Shown here one piece after another: positions 20,146 to 28,709 of a stretch of DNA of 64,000 bases (the stretch's first letter is position 1; each line of letters opens with the position of its first letter). The DNA lies in assembly GCA_001970955.1 (NCBI GenBank), contig MPUH01000003.1, positions 145,257-209,256 on the forward strand, given 5' to 3'. Made by a program: the position numbers and the translations under genes. Below the pieces are notes generated by a model, which saw only the letters and a list, made by a program, of their open reading frames with translations, had not been told where the DNA came from and searched no databases. This DNA comes from Stentor coeruleus. Its lineage: Eukaryota > Ciliophora > Heterotrichea > Heterotrichida > Stentoridae.

Positions 20146-21090
20146 ATGGATTCTGACGTAGAAATCATAGAAACTCCACAAAAGGAAACCAAAAAGACCC
20201 CAATAAACAGCAGTATGATCTTTCAAAATAAAGTTAGACCCCAAGAAGATGAGCTTCCTAAAAAGCGAAGAAACGTAAGGGTAATCGAAGAAAAAACGCC
20301 AATACCTGAAATAATCCCTTTACTCCTAGCAAAAAACTTAAAAAACGAAGACCCCAAAGGCTGGTGGATGAGTGAAAAGCTTGATGGCGTCCGATGCTAC
20401 TGGAACGGTAAGAATTTTATATCCAGACAAGGGAACATATATACAGCCCCCCCATTTTTTATAATAAACTTACTTGATTCCATAAGCTTGGATGGGGAAC
20501 TCTGGTTAGGGAGGAAAATGTTTCAAGAATGCGTGAGTATAGCAAGGTGTACTGATAATGGTAAAAACGATATGAGTCGTTGGTCTCGCATGAAATATAT
20601 GATTTTTGATGCACCTTTTCTAGAACTCCCATTTGAAGACAGAATGGAATTTATGAAAACCTTGACCACAAGAATAAAAAATCCTTATATAAAACTAGTA
20701 GAGCAAACTTTGTGTACTGGGCAAAGTCATATGCTTGAAGAATTAGCTAAAATTGAAGAAATGGGAGGAGAAGGGCTTATGCTAAGAAAACCTCAAAGCT
20801 ATTATGAAAACAAAAGGTCAAGTACTTTGCTTAAAGTTAAGACTTTTAGTGATGCTGAAGCTGAGGTTATTGGCTATGAAGAGGGTAAAGGAAAGTATGA
20901 AGGGCAAATTGGTGCGTTAAAAGTCAGGAATGATGATGGGAAAGAGTTTAAGATTGGATCTGGGCTTACGGATGTGGATAGGATTGACCCACCAAAGATT
21001 GGTTCTATAGTTACTTATAAGTATCAGGAGTTGAGTAAAGATGGAATACCAAGATTCCCAACGTATTTTAGAAAGAGAATTGATATTTAG
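20146..21090 (+). CDS. Small ATP-dependent DNA ligase, LigE type (copy 1)
   Basis: A 314-residue ligase that should seal nicks through a lysyl-AMP intermediate. Adenylation motif I is SEKLDGVRCYW (catalytic Lys78). Motif III is LDGELWLGRKMFQ, motif IV is GGEGLMLRKP and motif V is STLLKVKTF. A minimal OB domain follows (GALKVRNDDGKEFKIGSGL) and the protein ends with the typical RFPTYFRKR. This compact layout is the bacterial LigE type and resembles kinetoplast ligases, without extra eukaryotic domains. The first 60 residues are an added tail with a nuclear-localisation-like PKKRRNVR, whereas bacterial LigE carries a signal peptide. A close paralogue follows 556 bp downstream. Confidence 0.88.
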   Translation: MDSDVEIIETPQKETKKTPINSSMIFQNKVRPQEDELPKKRRNVRVIEEKTPIPEIIPLLLAKNLKNEDPKGWWMSEKLDGVRCYWNGKNFISRQGNIYTAPPFFIINLLDSISLDGELWLGRKMFQECVSIARCTDNGKNDMSRWSRMKYMIFDAPFLELPFEDRMEFMKTLTTRIKNPYIKLVEQTLCTGQSHMLEELAKIEEMGGEGLMLRKPQSYYENKRSSTLLKVKTFSDAEAEVIGYEEGKGKYEGQIGALKVRNDDGKEFKIGSGLTDVDRIDPPKIGSIVTYKYQELSKDGIPRFPTYFRKRIDI

Positions 21091-21646
21091 TTTTTAGAAT
21101 TTGTAGGTCGATTGTTTTAATTGAGCTTTAAATATGGTGGTGAGACATGAGTTTTTTTTGATATAAGGAGATTTTTTATGTGAAAATGAATTTTTATGAT
21201 GAATTGTAGTGACTTTGATGAGTTTCTATATAAGCGTTGTGGAGTTGTATTAATTACGAGGAAGAATGGCTTTGGTGTAAATTAGAATTTTATTGATGGG
21301 TTAAAACTATAATATATCTTAGCTTTATAGTAATTAATTAGAAATTAGTTGTTGATAGGTTTATATTTGAATTTTATTTTAATAATATTAAGCATGTAAA
21401 TATGTGTTTTTAATGCAAAATAAAGGATAGCATTTTTGAATTTTTGACTAAACAACATTATTAGATATAATAAACTAATTTTATAAACTTTTTTAATAAA
21501 ACCAGTATTTTCTTTTCATTCTATGCTTACCTTAAGCCTCTACAAAATTTTCCTATTTTTATGGATTTTTTAATGATTTCTAATCATTTCTGATATCCTC
21601 CATAATAAACTTATAAATTAACACCTAAAATTGTAATCTATTATAA
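21091..21646. other. Spacer between the tandem ligase genes
   Basis: A 556-bp A+T-rich spacer with no coding content. Its 3' part presumably carries the promoter of the second ligase. I saw no obvious similarity to the spacer ahead of the first ligase. Confidence 0.45.
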
Positions 21647-22585
21647 ATGGATACTAGCTCTTCACAAAAAAATTCAAAGTTAAAAGCTCAGCAAGACGAA
21701 TCCGAAGAATCAGTAACCGAAGAAATAATCGAAATTGAAGACTTACCTAAAAAAAGACCCTTCACACAAACACCAAAAACTAAAGTTAAACTGCCTCGAA
21801 CAATCCAAGTCCTCCTAGCTAAAAACAGAGAAGATCAAGACCCAACAAACTGGTGGCTAAGTGAAAAACTAGATGGTGTCCGATGCTACTGGAACGGTAA
21901 GTCTTTCATGTCACGCCTAAGCAACGAATATTCCGCTCCATCTTTCTTCACAGCAGGTTTACCAGATTCTGTTAGTCTTGATGGGGAACTTTGGCTAGGC
22001 AGAAAGATGTTCCAGGAATGTGTGAGCATAGCAAAATGCCATGATAATGGAAAACATGACATGACCCGTTGGCATAGAATGAAATACATGATCTTTGATA
22101 GCCCATCATTAGATATGCCATTTGAAGAACGAATGGAATTTTTAAAAGACCTTATATCGAGTTGTAATAACCCATATATTGAATTGGTTGAACAGAAAAT
22201 ATGTAAAGGGGAAGAACATTTGTTAGATGAACTTGATAGGGTTGAAGAACTTGGAGGTGAAGGATTGATGTTAAGGAAACCAAAGAGTTATTATGAGAAT
22301 AGAAGGTCGGATACTTTATTGAAAGTTAAGACTTTTTGTGATGCTGAAGCTGTGGTTATTGGATATGAGAAGGGAAAAGGAAAGAATACTGGATTGGTTG
22401 GAGCTTTGAAAGTTAGGAATAAGGATGGGATTGAGTTTAAGATCGGAAGTGGACTGAATGATCAGGAAAGAGCTAGACCACCGAAGATTGGAACCACAGT
22501 TACGTATAAGTTTCAAGAGTTAAGCAAAGATGGAAAGCCTAGGTTCCCAACATATCTTAGAGAAAGAACAGATACTAATTTATAA
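21647..22585 (+). CDS. Small ATP-dependent DNA ligase, LigE type (copy 2)
   Basis: A 312-residue paralogue of the upstream ligase with all catalytic motifs kept: SEKLDGVRCYW (Lys74), LDGELWLGRKMFQ, GGEGLMLRKP, DTLLKVKTF and the OB segment GALKVRNKDGIEFKIGSGL. The catalytic core is strongly conserved with copy 1, but the N-terminal tails differ. This one is acidic (DESEESVTEEIIEIED) and then basic (PKKRPFTQTPKTKVK). The tails therefore probably set location or partners while the core activity is shared. Both copies look functional, with no frameshift and no missing nucleotide-binding residue. Bacterial ancestry of the core is an inference. Confidence 0.88.
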   Translation: MDTSSSQKNSKLKAQQDESEESVTEEIIEIEDLPKKRPFTQTPKTKVKLPRTIQVLLAKNREDQDPTNWWLSEKLDGVRCYWNGKSFMSRLSNEYSAPSFFTAGLPDSVSLDGELWLGRKMFQECVSIAKCHDNGKHDMTRWHRMKYMIFDSPSLDMPFEERMEFLKDLISSCNNPYIELVEQKICKGEEHLLDELDRVEELGGEGLMLRKPKSYYENRRSDTLLKVKTFCDAEAVVIGYEKGKGKNTGLVGALKVRNKDGIEFKIGSGLNDQERARPPKIGTTVTYKFQELSKDGKPRFPTYLRERTDTNL

Positions 22586-22880
22586 GTAATTTGGTAGATT
22601 TTTATAAATTTGAAGTAGTTTTAGTATATGTTTAAATATTTTTTAATATGTGCTTATTTTGGATAACCTTTAACTATTATAGCTTGAGCTGGAAAAAATT
22701 TAATCTTTTATAGTAATCTCACATAGTAATTTAATAATAGTGGATTAATTATATACAAAATGGTTAAGCCTTCTTAGTATCACTTAGAATTTATTCAGAT
22801 GGAGAATTTTGATTATAATCTAAAGCAATTGTTAAAAATAAGTAATTTCTATAAATTATAAAAAGCTGCTATAATAATTT

Positions 22881-23296
22881 ATGCAAATGAACAGAAGTAA
22901 AACACTTAGAACACAGACAACTAGAATTTCAAAGTCAAACTCTAGAATGAAGAAACTTCGAGCTTTAATCAGCAATATCGAAGATAAATTTATATAGCAA
23001 GAAAGTTCTTTAAACAGTTCACAGATTCTTCCAATTCATCTAATTATCTAAGTCATCATTCTCACTATAAAAAATGTGTGTATTCATTAGATGAATTAGG
23101 TTTTATATCCAATAATCAGAAAAGTCCTTTGCTTTTCACAGAAAATTTTGAAGTCAAAAAATTCTTACAATTAGTGTATCTAATTATTAAACCTAACAAA
23201 TTGAAATATTTAAAACAAGCTATATCAAAAATTAAGATTGAAGGGTCTTTGCGGACACACAAATCACATATTGATTTTTATAAATTAATAGATTAG
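22881..23296 (+). pseudogene. Probable frameshifted small gene, clipped by a retro-insertion
   Basis: From ATG at 22881, 38 codons run MQMNRSKTLRTQTTRISK to EDKFI and hit TAG. A second frame, one base out of register, continues from about 22996 (ARKFFKQFTDSSNSSNYLS, then CVYSLDELGF) to KLID at 23293. The stop at 23294-23296 is supplied by an inserted element. In the uninterrupted target the frame would end three codons later (NEK, TAG). The two pieces look like one basic protein of about 140 residues with a one-base shift. No family is recognised. It may be a pseudogene, or a real gene with a sequencing error. Confidence 0.4.
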
Positions 23297-23447
23297 TATT
23301 AGTTAGGAATTATCGCTTGACTATTGTCCAGCCCTTGTTAATTTTCTTCTTTTATAGTATATTTTCGTGATGAAGTTTTTTATTTCTCTGTCGATCTTGA
23401 TTATTTATTTTATGGCACATTAGTATTAGTATTATAAATTAATAGAT
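23278..23447 (-). mobile_element. About 138-bp retro-insertion with 16-bp target-site duplication
   Basis: TTATAAATTAATAGAT occurs at 23278-23293 and again at 23432-23447, bracketing about 138 bp. The left 47 bp match the insertion at 54792 with one difference, and the first 20 bp match that at 12579. Read on the minus strand the element runs from ATACTAATACTAATG to CCTAACTAATACTA, sharing its 3' end with the shorter copies. It has no coding capacity. It is the longest copy in the window and may approximate a full-length SINE-like unit or the tail of a longer element. Confidence 0.8.
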
Positions 23448-23590
23448 AATGAGAAATAGCATTTATCAAAAAAATTACTGCTATATTAAAAGAACATTAA
23501 CTTTACAGTTAAATTTTTCATATTTAAGAAATTGAAATGAAAGCTTATATTTAATAAAAATCGAATTATTTATTTGAGTGCTTGAATTTT

Positions 23591-23652
23591 AATGTGCTAG
23601 AAAAAGTACAATAGTAATTTCAATGTTCTAGAAAAAGTAGAATAGTAATTTT
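23591..23652. repeat. Two tandem 31-bp units
   Basis: Two adjacent copies of a 31-bp unit, AATGTGCTAGAAAAAGTA and continuation, differ by a few substitutions. They lie in spacer DNA downstream of the Rab-like gene and have no coding role that I can see. Confidence 0.7.
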
Positions 23653-23805
23653 ATGTAAATCGTAATCATAAGCATCAATAGCATTTCTTACATGAATAAA
23701 TCTTTTATTTAATATAATCTTATCTTTATAGTTAATAAATAAAATTTTCATTATAATTATTAAACTAAGATGTATTTAAATTCTAATTCTAATTTCCTTT
23801 ATCAG

Positions 23806-24330
23806 TTATCTCATTCTTAATCTGTGACTTATAAGTGACTTAAACATCAAATCTATTCCTTTTCCTGTAAGTGAAGAAGTTAAGTAAACTTCTTTTCCTT
23901 GGTCCAACACAAGAGCCTCATGCACTTTTTCAGCATAACTCTCATCAAACCCTTTAATATCAATTTTTGACAAAGCTATATGGACCTTATTCCACCCATA
24001 TGATTGAGCAACTTGCAACCATTTCCAGTAATAATCCTGTAAATCACTTATAGGCTTTGTTGAATCTGCTATAATTACAGCAATATCTATTGATACACTT
24101 AGAGGGGATTGAACTTCCCATACCTCTACTGTAACAGGGGAAAAACTTTCTTCAAGCAGGTAAGATTTTATGCTTGCAAGGCTTTTGGTATTGTGCTGAT
24201 AATTTAGACTGAAAGTATTGTGAGTAAAGCGGGATAGTATTGCGCTCTTGCCTGATACTGAATCACCAAGTAGTCCAATTCTTATTATAAATCCTTCAAT
24301 TACTGTTGTCTTACTTGAACAACTGCCCAT
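23806..24330 (-). CDS. Rab-like small GTPase, acylated N terminus, degenerate switch II
   Basis: A 174-residue Ras-superfamily protein. The start is set at 24330 because MGSCSSK is a good N-myristoylation plus palmitoylation signal; the open frame extends 14 codons upstream. The P-loop is GDSVSGKS, G4 is SKID in place of NKxD, and G5-like TSSLTGK follows. The DxxG catalytic motif is not found: the corresponding strand reads VEVWEVQSPLS, so GTP hydrolysis is probably impaired. C-terminal prenylation cysteines are absent (HRLRMR end), consistent with membrane attachment through the N terminus instead. The exact subfamily is not assignable. Confidence 0.7.
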   Translation of the reverse strand: MGSCSSKTTVIEGFIIRIGLLGDSVSGKSAILSRFTHNTFSLNYQHNTKSLASIKSYLLEESFSPVTVEVWEVQSPLSVSIDIAVIIADSTKPISDLQDYYWKWLQVAQSYGWNKVHIALSKIDIKGFDESYAEKVHEALVLDQGKEVYLTSSLTGKGIDLMFKSLISHRLRMR

Positions 24331-24615
24331 TTTAGTAATATATGATTGATAAATAAAATCCTCAAAATTCAATTGTCTTAAATTTTTCTATCATAATTTA
24401 CTCTATTTTGTAATTTATTATGTGCTCAGAAAGTACTTAAAAGCAAAGGTTCGAATTTTAAAATCAAAAAAATATCTCAAATTTTATAAAAATTTTTACT
24501 CAAAAGTATCTTTATTTGTCAAAAATCAAATAATATCAAACTATTATCGTATTTATTTTTGGTGTAATTAGTTGACCTTTTTAAAGCTTATTTTATATGT
24601 GATATTCGCTAACTA

Positions 24616-24744
24616 ATCATTTATAAATTTATTACAGCAGAAAGAAATAAATATTTATTATTATGATTCGGAATCAAGANATCATTTATAAATTTATTAC
24701 AGCAGAAAGAAATAAATATTTATTATTATGATTCGGAATCAAGA
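24616..24744. repeat. 64-bp exact direct repeat around N at 24680 (assembly join)
   Basis: Bases 24616-24679 and 24681-24744 are identical and separated by one N. The second copy contains the ATG of the A1 gene, so that gene begins right at the join. Only one copy is likely to exist in the genome. Confidence 0.9.
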
Positions 24745-25327
24745 GAAGATAAAACCTAATCATTTCAGCTACATAAAAGAAAATGTAGCAAAGTGTTTTA
24801 AAAATTTTGCCCCAAAATGTGCGAGCAAGTGCTTTAAAACAGGATTCCATCAGAATCTTGATACTGCCTTTCATGACATGGTCGAGATCCAAGAAGAATT
24901 TATCGAAAAACGTAAAAAACTTCGTCATGGTTTACACATAACTTCAACCTATGAAGAGAAAGTTACACATTCATTAAGTCCATCTGTGACAAATAAGCAG
25001 CTTTTTATGGACAAAGTTCCAAAACGCAATATAATGAAAAATAAAGGGCTTATAATTAGATCTTTAACTCCAGTTGTGCTTAGACCAATTCGTTTACCTG
25101 AAAAGTCCTCGAATATTGACTCATTTATTGAACACTGTCAAGAAATTAAAGAACAAAATAAACGTTTGAACCAGCAATTACCAAATTTAGGAAGATATAT
25201 GAACTATGGGTATAAGAAAATAGGAAATGAAGTAGACAAAATTAGAGAGGAATGCTCAGAAGACCCGCTTTATTATAAATCGCTCAGAGCTTTACACAGA
25301 TACATAAAGAAAATGGTTGTCTGCTAG
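24728..25327 (+). CDS. A1: small basic protein of an A-B array (unknown family)
   Basis: A 199-residue basic, helical protein homologous to A2 (27526) and A3 (30670). The shared core is CFKNFAPKCASKCFKTG, then an acidic helix EIQEEFIEKRKKLRHGL. A second shared block near the C terminus is NIDSFIEHCQEIKEQNKRL. No catalytic motif, signal peptide or membrane helix is visible. The three copies alternate with the zinc-rich B genes, suggesting that the pair A plus B was duplicated as a unit. Function is unknown; a structural role or a partner of B is only a guess from synteny. The ATG lies within the second copy of an assembly-join repeat. Confidence 0.75.
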   Translation: MIRNQEKIKPNHFSYIKENVAKCFKNFAPKCASKCFKTGFHQNLDTAFHDMVEIQEEFIEKRKKLRHGLHITSTYEEKVTHSLSPSVTNKQLFMDKVPKRNIMKNKGLIIRSLTPVVLRPIRLPEKSSNIDSFIEHCQEIKEQNKRLNQQLPNLGRYMNYGYKKIGNEVDKIREECSEDPLYYKSLRALHRYIKKMVVC

Positions 25328-25487
25328 ACATAATATAAATAGATTATTATTTTTATACAAACATTTCTAAATTATGATTTCATTGATAAATTTTAGCTCA
25401 ATTTTAAATATCTAAACAAAAAATCAAATTTCTTACAATCCTCTAGTTACAAGAAATTTATATATATTACACAAGGAAATATAATAA

Positions 25488-27141
25488 ATGGACAGTTCTG
25501 ATATCATAAAAAAGCAATGCACCTGCTCAAAAGAAGCAATCTATGAGTGTCAATGCACAACTGAAATTCAATACCTTTGTTCTGACTGTATTCCAGGCCA
25601 TCTACAAGACGTAAATTTGCCTCACAAACTTGAATCCATCAGTATCAACATAAATGAATCATCAAAAGCAGCTTTAATACATTTTATAAAAGACAACCTC
25701 AATAATTTAAATACAGCAGAAAACTTAATGCTTGTAGAAATGCAAAAATCAATGCTAAAAATCCAAGAGCACTATAACACAGTTTTTATAGAATTTTTGA
25801 ACCTTCGTCGAAACCTCAAATCCTTATTACTCACTCTAATAGACTCTCCGAAAAATACTAAAGAATGGAACATCAAAAGAATTTTAGCACAAAATTCTCA
25901 AGATACTAAAAAAGAGTTGTCTTCTTGGAATCTATTTTCAGTAAATTTTAATGCTGAATTATTCGAAATTCCTTGGGTCACTTATGAGAATAATTATGAA
26001 AAGTATATCACACCTAAAAAAAATGAGCCTAAGCCTGTACAAAAATCAATGATTATACCAAAAAAACTTGATTTACCTATTGAAAGATCTAAAAGTTATG
26101 CTTTTGAGAAAAAAGATAGTTTAGAAGTTGTGAAAATAGTGAATGAGGTCCAAAAGATAAAAATTGCAGGAAGGGTAGAAGCAGCCTTGCTTTGTAAGAA
26201 AAATCATAAGCTTATTTGGTCTTATACAGTGCTTTTAGAATACTTTATAAATAGGGGTGTCAAGAAGATACAATGCTCTTTATGCAATAAATTATTTTCT
26301 AAACCTTGTTGGCATTGTTCAGAGTGTGCTGAGGATGTTTGCGAAGAGTGTGGGAACATGCAAAACTTTAAGAGTCCTAAACTTTTAGCATAAAATAATC
26401 CATTCTTACGATAATGATCACGAACTTTCATGGAAATGCACAGTTGTAGCTAAATATCTTAAGCTGAATAGGTGCAAAAATTGGAGATGTAATTGGTGCG
26501 GAATAAACTTTACAACTCCCTCCTGGCACTGTGCTCAATGTAAATTTGACCTCTGCGGAGCATGTGCAAACTATCTTGACGTATCTCCGATTGAGTTAAA
26601 AAATAAATGCCTTCTTAATCATCCACTTAAACAACAAATACTTAATCGTCAAGTTCATTGCAAAGATTGCTCTAAAATCATCACAGGAGCTGGATTATCC
26701 TGTAACATTTGTAATTATCATATTTGTCTTAATTGCAATACTGTTCATGATCTTGATATACCACAAGATCCAGCCTTATCATGTCAAAATGGGCATTTGC
26801 TAAGATGGCATTTTGTAAAATATTTTAGGTGTAATTGCTGTGGAAATAATTTTAACAGCAAATCTTTTCATTGCTTGGCTTGTGGTTTTGATATATGCTA
26901 TGAATGTGCTGATTATATTGAAGATGTGAATAGAAAAGGATATACACGTTATGATAAAAATGGGCATGCCCTTGAGATTAAGCATGTTAAGTACTTATAT
27001 ACTTCATTTTATGAATTTTATTGCACAAATTGTAATTTAAAACTACCTGGCAATTGCATAATGTTTTCTTGTGCTCCATGCGGGATTTTTATGTGTATTA
27101 AATGCTTTAGAAATAATGCCAATAGTGTGAATAACATTTAG
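25488..27141 (+). pseudogene. B1: B-box/zinc-ribbon protein split by a stop and frameshift
   Basis: Codons 1-301 (25488-26393) encode a B-box-like CxC...CxC...C zinc site (YLCSDCIPGH), a helical middle and a first zinc ribbon (CSLCNKLFSKPCWHCSECAE). The frame then meets TAA after KLLA. The next 244 codons resume in the +1 frame at about 26410 (DNDHELSWKCTVVAKY) and run intact to 27141 with further CxxC...WHCxxC ribbons. The intact paralogue B2 crosses this point with CPKLVCDNGHE, so B1 carries about 19 extra bases there. No GT...AG intron fits. Either a recent pseudogene, or a 301-residue truncated protein, or an assembly error. Confidence 0.7.
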
Positions 27142-27525
27142 ATGCATTGACTCAGATTCTTAGGAATAGGTAGTAATAAACTAGCTTTTGATAGTGAAAT
27201 AAGGTTATGAATAATAAGATATTTTGGCATTGCTTATAAAAAATTATGCTAATATAAATGCACTGACTTAAATAATTTCATCTAATAATTGTACGACTAA
27301 CCAATTTTTTCCTTAAATTTTACCATATAACCTTAGCATTTCCTAATAATTTTCATTTAAATCCTAAATCACATATCAAATTTCCTTCCCATGACATCTC
27401 TCACAATTGAATTATCTCACATTATAATTAAGAACAACTAAATCTAAGCCCACAAATATCTAGTCATTTTTTTTATTTTGAAATCTTTTTAAATAATCTA
27501 AAGTATCACATCTTATATTTTTCAC
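27142..27525. other. Spacer in the A-B array
   Basis: About 380 bp of A+T-rich spacer between B1 and A2. No repeat or RNA gene was recognised. Confidence 0.45.
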
Positions 27526-28134
27526 ATGGACAGTTATATTCGAAGAGAAAAAATTGTTAAATCTTGCTCTAGACTTAACAAAAGCATAATTCGTAGCCTT
27601 ATTCCACTTAAACCAAAATGTGCTAGCAAGCGATTTAAAATTGGAGTCCCACAGGACATAGAAAAAGCCTATGAAGATATGCAAGAAACTCAAGAAAAAT
27701 TTATTGCAGAAAGGGAAAAAATTCGGCTTAAACTTAATATAGAATCTTCATACAGAGAAGATATTTCAGATAGAGAACTTTTTAAAAATAAAAATCAAAC
27801 GATTATGCTTGAAGGACTTTTTAGCCAGAATTTTAATAAAACCTTAGACACTAAAAAAAAATTGATATCACCTATTAAAAGGTATTATAACAGAAGTCCT
27901 GAAAGAGCTAAAAATATAGATTTATTTATTGACCATTGCATAGAAGTTAGAAGTCAAAATGAAATACTAATACGTAAGATCCCAGAAATGAGAAGGTCAC
28001 TTAGTAAAAAATTTAAAAAAATGAATAGAGCTGTTGAGGTTAGAAATGAACAAAATAGTCAGGAGTTCGATAGAAGTTTGACTAGTTTACATAAGAAAAT
28101 GCTTACGATATTCAAAATTAATAATAATAAATAA
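27526..28134 (+). CDS. A2: small basic protein of the A-B array
   Basis: A 202-residue paralogue of A1 and A3. The N-terminal block LIPLKPKCASKRFKIG and the helix ETQEKFIAEREKIRLKL correspond to the A1 core. The C-terminal block NIDLFIDHCIEVRSQNEIL corresponds to the second A1 block. It is strongly basic overall and helical, with no known domain. Identity with A1 looks modest, concentrated in these two blocks, so the duplication is not very recent. It lies 384 bp downstream of B1 and 575 bp upstream of B2 in the same direction. Separate promoters are likely, given spacer size. Confidence 0.75.
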   Translation: MDSYIRREKIVKSCSRLNKSIIRSLIPLKPKCASKRFKIGVPQDIEKAYEDMQETQEKFIAEREKIRLKLNIESSYREDISDRELFKNKNQTIMLEGLFSQNFNKTLDTKKKLISPIKRYYNRSPERAKNIDLFIDHCIEVRSQNEILIRKIPEMRRSLSKKFKKMNRAVEVRNEQNSQEFDRSLTSLHKKMLTIFKINNNK

Positions 28135-28709
28135 GAGAAATTACAGAGATGAAGATTTTCACGACAAATTATTAATGTTATATAAAAGAAATATGATTGG
28201 CATGAGAATGAATAAAATTTTATTTCAGAGAGTCAAAAATATATATTTTCGATGATGAATGGGTGTACTTTACTTTAAACTTAAAGCTTAGTTTTTATTA
28301 GATACTTATAGTTTTTAGACAAACTAAATCATATTATAGTAGTCTCCATTTAACTTGTTAATTTCGTTTATAATATTTATAATGCATGAATCATCTTACT
28401 GTAACTAATTTTCTATTAGAATAATACTTAGGTTAAATCTGAAAAAATATTACTAATATGGCTAGGGTTTATAAAGTGAATTAAAATAGGATCCATAAGC
28501 ATGTGCTAAGTTATAAGTCATTCAGTTTTTATAGTAATTGGAATTTTTTAAATTTTCTGATTGTATAAAATTTAAGATAGATTACAAGATAAGCAATTTT
28601 TCTATAAATTTAATTGGAAGCTAGTTTTTTTTGTTTACATCTGAAGTTGTATTCTTGGCATTATATTAAAATATAATATCTAATCTTTGAGCTATAGTAA
28701 TATAATATA
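28135..28709. other. Spacer upstream of B2
   Basis: About 575 bp of A+T-rich DNA with no coding content, likely containing the B2 promoter. Confidence 0.45.

Noticed and set aside
23294-23431. ACAGAGA-like word in the retro-insertion suggesting a U6 snRNA copy
   Set aside because: The flanking U6 sequence and the AGC triad are absent. The resemblance is limited to seven bases.
24440-24465. AGGTTCGAATTTT resembling a tRNA B box
   Set aside because: No acceptor, anticodon or D arm can be folded upstream, and the T stem does not pair.
26393-26410. A 15-16 nt intron or Euplotes-style AAA-TAA frameshift in B1
   Set aside because: No GT...AG pair of suitable size spans the break, and the codon before TAA is GCA, not AAA.
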